A stretch of 64,000 nucleotides of DNA, from NCBI GenBank assembly GCA_940337035.1, contig CALNHX010007627.1:1-64000 (forward strand). The letters run 5' to 3'. Positions 1 to 10,279 of this stretch are shown here, in pieces. A program made the translations under genes and the position numbers. The notes below the pieces were generated by a model. That model was not told the DNA's origin, did not search any database, and saw nothing but the letters and a program-made list of their open reading frames with translations. The stretch is from Agriotes lineatus. Lineage: Eukaryota > Arthropoda > Insecta > Coleoptera > Elateridae. Position 1 is the first letter of the stretch. Each line of letters starts with the position of its first letter.

Positions 1-409
1 CAAAAATTTTCGGCAATTCGTCGACCGCTCGCGGTATTGTATATGATTATTCAACACTATAATGACCAAACCAATGAAAATTGTTCAATTTGTCAGAAAC
101 GACCAATCAAAATTGACTGTCTTTGAAAACACCTAATGTCGCAGTGTTTTCACGCGAGCCCGATTGGTTTCAATGTTTGAATGATTTCAATTTAGTGAGT
201 AGCCGTTGACTTACATTTTACCAAAACCTCAAAGTGAAGTTTGCAAATCAGCGCCGTTCTAAAAACTCATAATAATCGTGTTGGAAGCTCCAGTATTGAA
301 TTAATAGTGGAAAACTTTAAAAATGTGTGCTGTCGAACACGGTAAAAGTCATCTACCCATATTGATGAATAATCTTTTCAAATGCCACTCAAGGCAAAAA
401 TTTCTTAAG

Positions 410-720
410 AAAATCGTACGACACTCATCAATGACCAATAGAAAAATTAGTTCACGAGCCGTATCCAAGACAACAAAAAAATTTCTTGGAAATTTTTTGT
501 AGGTAGATCAGCCTAACTTTGAGGGCTTGTATCGTTACGATTTTCTTACCGAATCTGCATTCGAGCATTAATTCATATCCGGAAATTATTTTTCGTGCAT
601 TCAACAACGTCCTAATTTGCCCTCGCGTCCCGCTCGGGCAAATTAATACGACGTTGTTGGAACGCACTCAAAAAAATTCCCGGAAAGAATTAATGCTCTT
701 ATGAGATTATATGTGAGAAT
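410..720 (+). repeat. Interspersed repeat unit, copy A, with internal hairpin
   Basis: About 310 bp that recurs almost base for base at 903-1209. From 563 to 698 the unit is an imperfect palindrome. One arm carries the order GAGCATTAATTC, TCCGGAAAT, CAACAACGTC, AATTTGCCC. The other carries the reverse complements GGGCAAATT, GACGTTGTTG, CCGGAAAG, GAATTAATGC. The two copies share the same order of motifs and differ mainly by single bases and short indels. Non-coding: short open frames in both directions arise from the palindrome. The structure fits a foldback/MITE-like mobile repeat, but no flanking target duplication was found. Confidence 0.75.
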
Positions 721-731
721 TTTTTTCGTCA

Positions 732-852
732 ACATGCAAATTATTGCAAATTTCTCTCAACAAAAACTGCTAAAATTCCACTCGACCTGCGGTCTCGCGG
801 AATTTTTAACGCAGTTTTTTTGAGAGAAATTTTAACGCAATAATTTGCATGT
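732..852. repeat. Long palindrome between the two repeat units
   Basis: A 121-bp imperfect palindrome. The left side starts ACATGCAAATTATTGC and continues TTTCTCTCAA and AAAACTGC. The right side ends with the complements GCAGTTTTTTTGAGAGAAA and GCAATAATTTGCATGT. The central loop is CTCGACCTGCGGTCTCGCG. It sits exactly between repeat units A and B, so the three parts may form one composite foldback element. Confidence 0.7.
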
Positions 853-902
853 GAACAAAATAAGCTCTGAAAAAATTTTTACCTTTTGTGGTATTACCCT
901 TG

Positions 903-1209
903 AAAATCGTACGACACTCATTAATGACCAATAGAAAAATTAGTTCACGAGCCGTAACCAAGACAAAAAAAAATCTTGGAAATTTTTTGTAGGTATGGTT
1001 TACTTCTTTTAGGGTTTGTGTCGTTACGATTTTCTTACCGAATCTGCATTCGAGCAATAATTCATATCCGGAAATTATTTTTCGTGCATTCCAACAACGT
1101 CCTAATTTGTCCTCGCGTCCCGCTCGGGCAAATTCATACGACATTGTTGGAACGCACTCAAAAAAATTTCCGGAAAGAATTAATGCTGTTGTGAGATTAT
1201 ATGAGAAAA
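903..1209 (+). repeat. Interspersed repeat unit, copy B, with internal hairpin
   Basis: Second copy of the 410-720 unit in the same orientation, 493 bp downstream. Its palindromic core lies at about 1052-1187. Differences from copy A include GCAATAATTC for GCATTAATTC and a changed stretch around 1000-1015, so the duplication is not brand new. Nothing in it is protein coding. Confidence 0.75.
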
Positions 1210-3570
1210 TTTATCCCATACACAGATCACTATTTAAAGACACGCTCCGTCAGTTTTATTAAATGAGTACAAAGATGTCAGTAACAACTCTTTTTTGAGT
1301 ATTAGGTATCTACGTCATAATATGTGCATGTTGGGTAGCAATCTCAAGAAGTAAAGACCTGCAAGAATGGTTGCACTCCAAATTTCACATTTTGTTTTAG
1401 CTAAGTATCCCTTCCGCTACTTTATTACATGTAAGATTACATTAATAAGATAATAAATGTTTGTCCCATCGATCGCTTGTAATCTTTTAGTGTTGTTGAT
1501 TTTTAAAGATAATTTCTTATTTAATCTCTGTACAGTTCAGCTATCACTTATATAAAAGCTACCTCCACTTCATAATGCAACGATACGCGTATGTGTTACG
1601 TAGCGTTCCTGGTCGAGTGCTTAACTCGTCTGACAAAAGATCAGATTTCGTCTGGAGGTATAAAGCTTCGCTTCTTACCGAGTGAAAATTTTTTGCAGTC
1701 TAATGCAATTCACTTTTAGTTTGACTGCTTCAGTATGATATGTACTTATTGCTTGTAGATCGAAGAATGGGTAAGGTCCTGGCCTAGAACAAAGTTTTAA
1801 AGTGGTGGAAAAAAATTCTAAATATGGTTCTTCGCGCATTCGTTCGACATGGCATATCAGATGTTTGCTATGAACATGATCTATCAGCGTTTGTTCGCAG
1901 TTATCTCGAGTTTCTGATTATCTTGTCGAGATCTATCTTCTTGTCTTGTTTTTGTTGAGCTGCCGGATTTCACTGCTACACTAGCATACGTTTTTATACT
2001 TTGCACCGTTGAGTTATAAATTTTTACCTCGTCTGAAAAACGAAGGAGTACTGTAATCGTGAGAAAATTACCTTTCGAAATGTCTTCGTATCTTCACGTT
2101 TGAGAGCTTCCTTCAGCTCGAGATTGATTTAAATATGGTTTTACCGTTGATGAAAATAGGAGAATTTTAGACCCAACAGGATGGACACAAATTTTATTTG
2201 ATTGTTTTAAAGTTGTTAGTTTTAAAACCTTCACTTTCCAGAGAAGTTTTCAGTAAAGCCCTTTGCAGATTTTTTCGTGTTGTATTTTATTATTTTATAC
2301 CATAGCACAGAGTAGGCATAAACCGTCATCTAAATATTTATTGTTTTGTTATGTTAAGATGCCGTTAGGCACCGTTTTTTATATTCTTACACTGTTTCAC
2401 ATTAAATAACTTCCACTTCCTTTTCGCTTTGAGCTACTACGATCGGAACAACGGCGACTCTTGTAGGAAATTCTATAATGTTGTATTGCCTGTGCGAAAG
2501 TCCTACACCTTAACATGTTCTTCTCCACTGGCTTAGCGTTTCATCTAAGTACATTTTAATAATATCCGATGTAATAGAACCTCTCTGCACATTAAGATGG
2601 GGTTGGGCGGGCATATAGGAAGAATGAAGGAATACAGAAAAGTTATAGAATGGAAGACTGCATATCTCGAGGACATATGTCTTAAGAATAGTGCCAGTAT
2701 GACTAGCTGAAAAATCACACAATAGAGAAGAATGAGAAAAGCTAAGTGAGGCTTACATCCTACGATTGACGGAATGAGCTAGAGAAGGAGGAGGAGGAGA
2801 AATTTTAAATAGGGCGGGAGAAGAAGCACCACCCTCTATCACGGCGGAGCCATTTGATAAGCTGTTTCCAATTGTTATTTCAGAAAATAGTATGGTATAC
2901 TTTGGCTAAACCTGCAAGTACCATATAAATATCTCTTGTGGGTGACTCTATTCTTTCTATAGTTGACTTAATTGAACGATATTTCCTGAATATTTGGTTG
3001 GTTCTAGAACGGCGTTGTTGTTTCAATTCATGAGGTGCCTATTTCTCTTCGAACAATTTTCTAGCAATTTACTATATACGCTACACATTGTTGTATTTAA
3101 ACGTTGTCCAAACAGTCTTCCGATCTTCGGGAGGTTTAATTGAGACTTTAGCTCTTTGGAAAGACAAGTAGTATAAAATATTCACCTCCAATACGGGCTT
3201 CTGAATGTATCACATTGGTCTCTGGTGCCTTCATAGCCCATGGTTCGAAACCGTATAGAAAAATACAAATCACGTACATCTTGTCTTTCTTTATTCCTTT
3301 GTCTGGCCGTGTGTCTTTATCTGACAAACTATCGCAATTGTGGTTAATTCCTATCCTACGGCTACCATTGTTAGTGACTAATATACGTACAACAATATTT
3401 ATCCCACTGATTGCACATCTACTGCTAACTATTAGCCCAGGATTATTAGATTAAAATTAGGCAAAGATGCAAAATGCGTCATAACCAGCTGAATTTTTGT
3501 ACATTTATTCTATATGTAGTATTGAACCATTATCTGAAACTCCCCATCCCTCCCCCGCTTGCGTCCTGAG
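1210..3570. other. No recognisable gene; AT-rich sequence
   Basis: Only short open frames (70-79 codons at 2510-2722 and 3215-3454) with no motif I recognise. A purine-rich patch (GAGAAGGAGGAGGAGGAGAA) lies near 2780. No RNA gene or clear repeat boundary was seen. Confidence 0.4.
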
Positions 3571-3595
3571 ATATACAGGGTGTTCGGGGGAACGT
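3571..3595 (+). repeat. TACAGGGTGT repeat-end motif
   Basis: ATATACAGGGTGTTCGGGGG lies just beyond the 3' side of the broken gene at 3650-5466. Related strings occur at 6494 (CTATACAGGGTGTTTC), 16491 (CATACAGGGTTTCA) and 23211 (TATACAGGGTGTCCCA). Strings like this are common at the edges of arthropod interspersed repeats, so it is taken as a repeat boundary rather than a host site. Confidence 0.35.
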
Positions 3596-3649
3596 TTTTA
3601 CATAATATTATATCGAAAATGACTATGAAATAGTTTTCTTCTATTCTAT

Positions 3650-5466
3650 TGCCCTATCCATTCCAATGGTGGAACATAGAGAAGCAATGTCCAATATATT
3701 ATGGAACAATGCTTTTTCAGATAAACGGGCCGATCACTCATCAGCCACATCAATCACATATCATAGCAACCATGCAGATATCGACATATGTTGTTTGCTA
3801 CACCTGCGACGCGTATCTGTCGCTAATGAGTGCCTTGCCCAGATTTAAGATGTCAGGTTATCAGCCCACAAATTGCCGGGATCCAAGTTGATGAACGGAA
3901 GAAATGTTACATCACTGATGTCATATTTTCTCTCAGACTGCAGACCCATTTACATGTAACCGTTTCAACTAGGTACTGGAGATGGATCAAGCCAATATCC
4001 GGAGATACATAGGTAATCCAAAAGTACAGCTTGCATGGATAACTTTTAATTTTTTAGTAAATCTACCTCTCGTACATTTACACGCGGCAATCCTTTTCTC
4101 GGCGGATTTGTGTATGTTTCTGATGGCCGCTCATCAGTAACATTTCTCTTCACTCTAACTTCTTCAATTTTTTCAACTTTATGAGCATCTATTTTTATAC
4201 ACCCCATATTGTGAAAAGTGTTGTTGCCATCTATGGTACGTATATTAAAATCGGCATTATCAAAAGCAAATTTAATAAATGCCTCCGAGGTATGTGTAGT
4301 AGGTGCTGCCCTTAAGGAGTTCTCAAGCTTCTGCACTTCAGAATATGGCACACAAAAACCCAAACTGCACAAGATATCAATTGCCATTCGAGAGGCAAAA
4401 TGGCAATGTATATATGTAGCAATGCCTAGAAGAATTGGAGATAGAAATGATCTAGGACGACAAGCTGAAATAAAGGCTTCGCTTATACTTTGGCATCTTC
4501 TTTGGGCACTTTGAGAATTGCTTCTAGATTGAATGACAATATTGGTGAAATATTGCAAGGGTTGTGGAATAATATCTTTTTTTCCAATGTCACCACCGTC
4601 GCGTCGGCAGAATAAGATGTCAATTCCTATACTTGAGACCGTATCCCTTCCCGTATTATAGCTGCTGCTGCCGATACTATCCTGAGACGCTCTTCAGACT
4701 TATCAGAGCATGTCTCTTGATACCAATTTTTATGGATTATGTTGTCCATAGTCTCACGAAAACAGACGATTGCAGTTCGCCCACTACGGCTGGTGATTAT
4801 TATATTGTTGCCAAAATGTTTCATAAGTTTTTGTTTCAGGTATTGAGTAGTATATCCATCATTTCCGTCAAGGATTGGAGACATACGATCTTCAAGTTCT
4901 GTAAGTGCGTATTGACACCAGCTTCTGAAACGCGTTTTCTTTTATATTTAATGGAGGGTCAGTACTAGGCTCACATGTAACTTGTAAAATTTTCCATAGC
5001 AGTCCTTGTGGTAACGGCCTTCTGCTGCCACTACCTGTCATTCTGTTTTGGACTTCTCTTCCCCAGTAATCGTTACGTTTCTCAGCAATGGATTTTAATT
5101 TATGTATTAATTCTAAGGTGGTTATCTCACAAATTGTACGTCTATATTTCTGAGGAAGCTTTCTTCTTTTTGTCCATCCGCTTCATCCCCGCAAATAATG
5201 CACGATTTTTTAAAACCAATAATTGATACATTTGATAGCGTTGATATAGTATTTAACTACGGATTAGCAGTACTACATTTTCTGCTTAATTTTATAGACG
5301 AGGGCCGAGTATAGTTCTTTCTGCATTGGTCGTGTACACGAAGAGGACGGGTTTGTTTTAACACCTCTTCTAGACTGTCTCCACGGGCTATGCTAGCCAT
5401 TATTAACGTACCAATAACACGATTCACTGTTACAACCTTGTCACTATCAAGTGAAAGATTACACAA
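3650..5466 (-). pseudogene. Broken copy of a multi-copy, transposon-like protein family
   Basis: Read on the minus strand, conserved blocks appear in order with frameshifts and stops between them. First, about 5466-5257, is a segment with SLDSDKVVTVNRVIGTL and then VHDQCRKNYTRPSSI, a Cys/His-rich block. Next, 4884-4627, comes DGYTTQYLKQKL then VCFRETMDNI and ERLRIVSAAAAIIREGIRS. The longest intact piece, 4558-4046 (170 codons), contains ISACRPRSFLSPILLGIATY and then FAFDNADFNIRTIDGNNTFH. A further stretch at about 4010-3890 reads WNGYM and DISDVTFLPFINL. I recognise this order (DNADxNxxTxDGxxTFHxMG followed by FLPFIN) from an uncharacterised family present in many copies in insect and cnidarian genomes, which suggests a mobile-element cargo or transposase. 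Its biochemical function is not known to me. The copy cannot be functional, because at least three frame changes and several stops interrupt it. No terminal repeats were found. Confidence 0.65.
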
Positions 5467-5603
5467 TAATCAGTAATCCATTGTTACCTACGACGAGGCA
5501 ACGCAAGCAAGAAAACAAGACACTTGGATCACACGTACATCTGTTGTTTTTACATCTGACGTACACCACGCGGTCTGTAAACGCTAGTAACGGTTGCGGG
5601 GAA

Positions 5604-5754
5604 GGGGGGGGGGTCTTTATACGGTCACACGTATTAATTAAAACGATGCCAACGGCCAACTTAATGCACATGGAATGCACGCGCTCCCAAACAAACCGAC
5701 TAAACGCAGCAAGCCGGGGTACGTGGGGGGGGGGGGGGGCGCAGGGGGGGGGGG
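5604..5754 (+). repeat. Poly-G tracts, possible G-quadruplex region
   Basis: Uninterrupted runs of 10 G (5604-5613), 15 G (5725-5739) and 11 G (5744-5754), the last two separated only by CGCA. The runs lie 5' of the broken minus-strand gene. They create a long but probably meaningless minus-strand open frame (183 codons, 5459-6010) with proline-rich stretches. Such runs can form G-quadruplexes and are also error-prone in sequencing. Confidence 0.7.
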
Positions 5755-5829
5755 CTATATCTAGAGACGCAAGCGTGGGAGAGGTGGGGAGTTTTAGTAT
5801 GTTGTTCGAGACATTATTCTGAACACGTA

Positions 5830-7140
5830 TGCAAATTTTCAGCTGGTTATGAAAGATTTTGTATCTAAATCCTAATACTCCTGGGCTATATGCTATTATT
5901 GAAACTACGAATTTGGTTAAATCAGCAAAATTCTTTTTTACGTAGATTACTATGGGGAAAACAGAAAAACAATTGAGCACGGTAAATTCAATTGTTTGTT
6001 GCCGTAGCATTGTTTAAACGGAAATACTATTCCAATTTATTGAATATCTCGAAATTACGTTGCTCGATTGTTTTTCTATTTTCACCGCATCAGCAGAGCA
6101 TTTAGCATTCTTCCTGATGGAAATGGTTTCAATCCTGTCGATCTGCCTCGTCACTACATGAATTTGAGACCAAGCCATATACAAAATGAACGCCTTTTTG
6201 TCTTATCGAGAAGAAAGATCCACTGTACAAGGTATGAAAACGATTGAAAAATTTCCATTACTGGTCTCTTCTATAAACCTGTAAAATTTTCCAGGTCTCT
6301 TCTATGAGCCTGTATCTACATATTTACTTAGTTACCATGAATGCCCATAACGTGTCATTTACATAGACGGTTTAAATAAACATTATTATGAGAATTTTGT
6401 TAACCTAACGTACAAATTATCGGTTTGTTTTGACGTTTTCTGAATTTGTCTTTCAAATATTATCTGACCAATCTTTTTCATAAAATGAACAACTATACAG
6501 GGTGTTTCTAAAATAAGGGTACATACTTTGTAGAACTACTCTAAGATCAAGAATAGATCAAAAAGTTATAATATACTTGTGTCCGTTAACGAATCATTTC
6601 TAAGATATTAAGCTTTGAAGTTTCAATCTAAGTAATTAAAAAGACAATTCATATAATGCAATGCAGCAAATGTTTTATAATTTAGCTGCTGTCTGTTTGG
6701 AAAAAAACTGCAGCTTTTCGCCATTCCCATTGGCACAACATCAACAGTACATAAAAATCATATCCGCTTTCTCACGAAAAAAGATTCCCATTGCTTTACA
6801 GAAACTGAATTTGACTTAGTTCAGTCAGATTTCAATAGTAAACTCACATTATCAACATCTTAACTAAGTAATTTTGATAATCAACCATGTGCAAACAACG
6901 TTGCTATGTTAGATGACCACAAATGTAGTCGATCCTTTTATTTTTTAACATTGCCTTTGTTCTATGTACTACATTTCCGTTTCACTACAGGTACAATATG
7001 CACATAGATTGATAGACTCGTTGATGCCATTTCTTGCTGTTGTTTGTTTTTTTTTTGAATTTCCAACGCTACCTCACGAAACATATTCTTCATCCTCTTC
7101 TTTACGTTCACCCGAGCGTTAGTTCAATCTTTTTGGGGAT
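5830..7140. other. No gene; contains an unclassified repeat segment
   Basis: No open frame of interest. From 6494 a segment begins CTATACAGGGTGTTTCTAAA and continues with TTATAATATACTTGTGTCCG and TTCTAAGATATTAAGC. This resembles unclassified interspersed repeats found in insect genomes, but the class is not determined. The rest is AT-rich with no recognisable structure. Confidence 0.35.
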
Positions 7141-7149
7141 TTTCCCTTT

Positions 7150-8580
7150 CCTTCTTACACTTTCATAGCGTGTCTTAACCATGGCAAGCTTTGCCCTTTC
7201 ATCACAATTCTATCAGCTCTACCATACAGGTTGAAATTCGTTGTTAGTACTGCAAGCTTTATTGCCTTTTAGTAAACCTATACCAGTGCATAATTAAATA
7301 GTGGTACCAATAGTGAGTCACATTCTTTAAGTTCATTTCCTACATTTATATGATGGCGCTCCCTCCACTTTCATTCTGTCTACATTATTTTGTATTGTCA
7401 ATTTCACCATATTTATCAGCTTTCTGTTTAATGTTAGTTTTTTTAGAACTTGCAATAATTTTTATTTATTAATGCTGTTGCTTGTAATCGATAAATACGG
7501 CACACATTCTTAGTGTGTGTGACTGTCAGCCTGTATCTCTCTTAATGCAAATATTTAATCGATTACTGATCTGTTCGTTCTGAACCCACATTGATGTTCT
7601 CGGATTTTCTTTGCTGTCTCTTTAGCTGTTTTATATCATCCACGCCAATACTTTATATGTTACATTTAACAGGACAATTCGTCTACAATTCTTAAATTCC
7701 GACATTGGTTTTTTTAATTAATACCTAGATAATTTTTTATAGGTATTCTCTTCCATATTTTAGAGTTTCTGGAGTTATTCGATCATTACCAGGACTTTTA
7801 TTACTTTTCAAGTTCGTATTATGGCCTTAATGTCGTCAAATTGAGGAATAATCTTGTTTTTCTTTTCCCTCTTTTCTATCCTCATCGTCTTGTTCACTTT
7901 TTGGTGGTTCTATTTTTGATCTTAGTAGTCGATTTTCATATTTAATAATTTATAAAAATAGTCAACACATCTTTCATCTCTCCTATTAAATTGCCGGTCT
8001 TACCTGATATTCTTAATTTTGCCTTTTCACTCCTTGATAAAAATTACGAACTTATTTATGCCTGTACACCTCTCGATGTTCAATGACCTTTCCTGTGTGT
8101 ATTATGTCTCTTTCCCTTGAATATTGTCTTATAGTTTTTCTGCTTCTCTTTGTAGCCATTTGTATTTTTCTCTGTTGGACGTTGTATCATTTTTATTCTT
8201 GTGTCTGATAGTTTCTTTAGCGCTTATTGACAATGTTGATCCAACCAGCATTTTTTTAGTTGTGTGATTATCTTATATTATGAGTCTCACTTGTGATAGT
8301 TGCAGTTATATTTTCCCAAGTGCTCTCTTTTGCACTGTTAGTCGATTTTATTTTACTTCCTACCCCTTCAGCGTATTTTTTGTTCTTTTCCTGTGTCATT
8401 TCTTCTCCAGTTATTGTTGTTTAAAAATGTAGGTCCTACAGGTATTTCATGTTTTAGCCATGTCCCTACACCTAATGGTTTGTATCAGCATCAGGTTCTC
8501 TGTGCGATGTTGCATATCTGATGCACTTTTCGAATTGCCTATCTGTTAAAGCATGGCCTACGTGATTGATATAATTTTAA
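7150..8580 (-). mobile_element. Decayed LINE: endonuclease end and first part of the reverse transcriptase
   Basis: Read on the minus strand, this is a non-LTR retrotransposon of the RTE/Jockey-like group with many stops. At about 8570-8480, INHVGHALTDRQ then TSHREPDADTNH matches the end of the APE-type endonuclease (usual pattern IDHVLIDxR ... SDH). Next come STWENITATITSETHN (about 8350-8300) and KKCWLDQ ... MIQRPTEKNTNGYKE (about 8250-8150), the linker region. The RT start is at about 7830-7750: NKSPGNDRITPETLKYGREY. RT continues as QCGFRTNRSVID*IFALREIQ (about 7600-7530), then INMVKLTIQNNVDRMKVEGA (about 7420-7350) and PLFNYAL (about 7310). The catalytic YADD block is not reached. It is truncated at both ends and is a dead copy. 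An insect RTE-like family is likely; the exact clade needs a phylogeny. Confidence 0.8.
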
Positions 8581-8584
8581 TTCG

Positions 8585-9480
8585 GCTCTGCCTTACTTTC
8601 CTTACATATGTAGCGGACCCCTTAAGCCAGCGAGTGTCAAGATCAATTGTGTGTATTGCTAAACGAAATACACTAATAAAATTCGGTGTGCTGAAAGTCG
8701 AGTTAAACCAGTGGATCTTTTAAATGAATTGTTTGAGGGCAGTTAAGAAAAGTTGGTATGTCAAAGTTGATTAATGTACATCATGCTAAGCGAGCTGTCA
8801 AACACGAACTTTCATATAACTTAGGACGACAGTTCTTAACAGCAAGCATTCCGTATCAACACAGCTAGACTTCTATTTACCCTTTTACGTGTTGAACCAG
8901 AGGAAAGTGAGAGTAAATCCTTGCCCGGCGAACAATAAATTATAAACCCGAACGGAGAAAGAGGGATTCCTATACGAGGCGAAAGTTATAGTTCGTTTCC
9001 GGACAGGGCAATCCTATGGTATCAAAAGAATGGTGAACCCTTTCTCTTGCACAAGCGACCTATACAAACGTAGACACTCTGTGATTCCAATATTACATCT
9101 CCATGAGTGTTGCGTCACTCTGACAAGGGCGCGGGTCAGATTCCCTACCCTCTAATTAGCAAATATATTACGGCATTATTTTACATATAATTCCCTAGTT
9201 ATATGTGTATTCGCATTTGTATTTTCTACAGACTGACATATTTGTAGATGTTCGTAATTTGTTTTCTAATGTGAAATAAAAGGAATGTGTCTTGTAAGGG
9301 TCTGACTATTTGCTTTTCTTCCTACTTATACGTTCGCATATTGCATTGTATAGAAATTTCATCTGAAAATACTTCTTCTTTAACCTTTTCAACCCCGTAA
9401 GGTTATGGTATCATTGCAGAAGTGCTTAAGATCTGTGCATAAGGTAGGTGAACCCTCTTCATGTTATTAAATTGAACCCC
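8585..9480. other. No recognisable gene
   Basis: Mixed-composition sequence with no open frame above 60 codons and no element boundary that I can place. It separates two minus-strand LINE pieces and may contain eroded 5' sequence of the 7150-8580 copy. Confidence 0.35.
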
Positions 9481-9489
9481 ATTTAATAT

Positions 9490-10270
9490 AATTTGGCTGA
9501 TTTTACTATTTATTCCCTCATTTATCTCTCCTGCCAATTTCTCACTTTCATTCGTGTTAGGTCACTTATTACATTATGGAACCATTTACTTCTTGGTTTT
9601 CGCCTTATTCCTCCAGTTATTTGTTTTCCTCTTATTCCTCCCGCTATTTGTTTCCATTTCGTTATTTCCACATCTAGTAATCTGTACCCTTCTTCATTGC
9701 GCCACTTTTGCTATATCCTCCCCTTCCATATTTTGTTGTATCTTCCAATTCTCCCCTCACTTGTCCTAAGATATGTCCTATTACTCTTTTTCCAACCTTT
9801 TCAGTCCTTCTCTATTTTTTTGAATTAATATCCGTGTTGCAGTTATATATATTATGATGGGACTGATGAAAGTTTTAGAAATTTTGATTCTATTTGTTCT
9901 GCATGGCTTCAAAACTTCAACATCGTTTTATACATCCTGCAAGTATCCTTTCCTTATTTTCTCTTGCTTCGGTCCTACATTTGCAATTGTTATTCCCAAG
10001 CAGTTGACCTTCTGTACCGTTTCAAATGTTTCTATGTCTCAATGGTTTGATTGAATAACATAGCTTTCTGCTTTACATTTAATTTGTAGTATTGATTTTC
10101 GCATGCACTTTAACCATGGCTTCTATATAAGGGTAATTTTAGTTAGTCAGGGTAGCTTTGCAAGCATTACTAATTGTTTGTATTGCTTTTACAATTTTTC
10201 TTCATTTTATTGCGTCGAATGCTATTTTAAGACATGCATGTTATTCTATCTTGGGTTTTTACAGTTCTTT
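9490..10270 (-). mobile_element. Decayed LINE: RT thumb/connection and C-terminal domain
   Basis: On the minus strand, LKIAFDAIK (about 10235) resembles the RT motif around AFD. Then ETFETVQKVNCLGITIANVG (about 10040-9980) matches the usual FExVxxFKYLGxxI region after the catalytic block. It is followed by KISKTFISPIIIY (compare the common TLIRPVLLYG), GLKRLEKE, and near the end ITGGIRRKPRSKWFHNVIS then DLTRMKVRNWQER. The last part is the hallmark LINE C-terminus (GRPRxRWxDxVxxDLxxMxVxxW). Several frameshifts and stops are present. The strand and family resemble the 7150-8580 piece, but the order is wrong for one collinear copy (the 3' half lies upstream), so this is probably a separate insertion. 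The pyrimidine-rich open frames on the plus strand here are shadows. Confidence 0.75.
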
Positions 10271-10279
10271 GGTTTATAG

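Noticed and set aside
5459..6010. 183-codon minus-strand open frame, the longest in the window
   Set aside because: It runs through the poly-G tracts (read as proline stretches), has no known motif and extends outside the recognised gene blocks.
9493..9828. Leucine/phenylalanine-rich plus-strand frames resembling membrane proteins
   Set aside because: They are the antisense of a LINE C-terminal domain that matches well on the minus strand.
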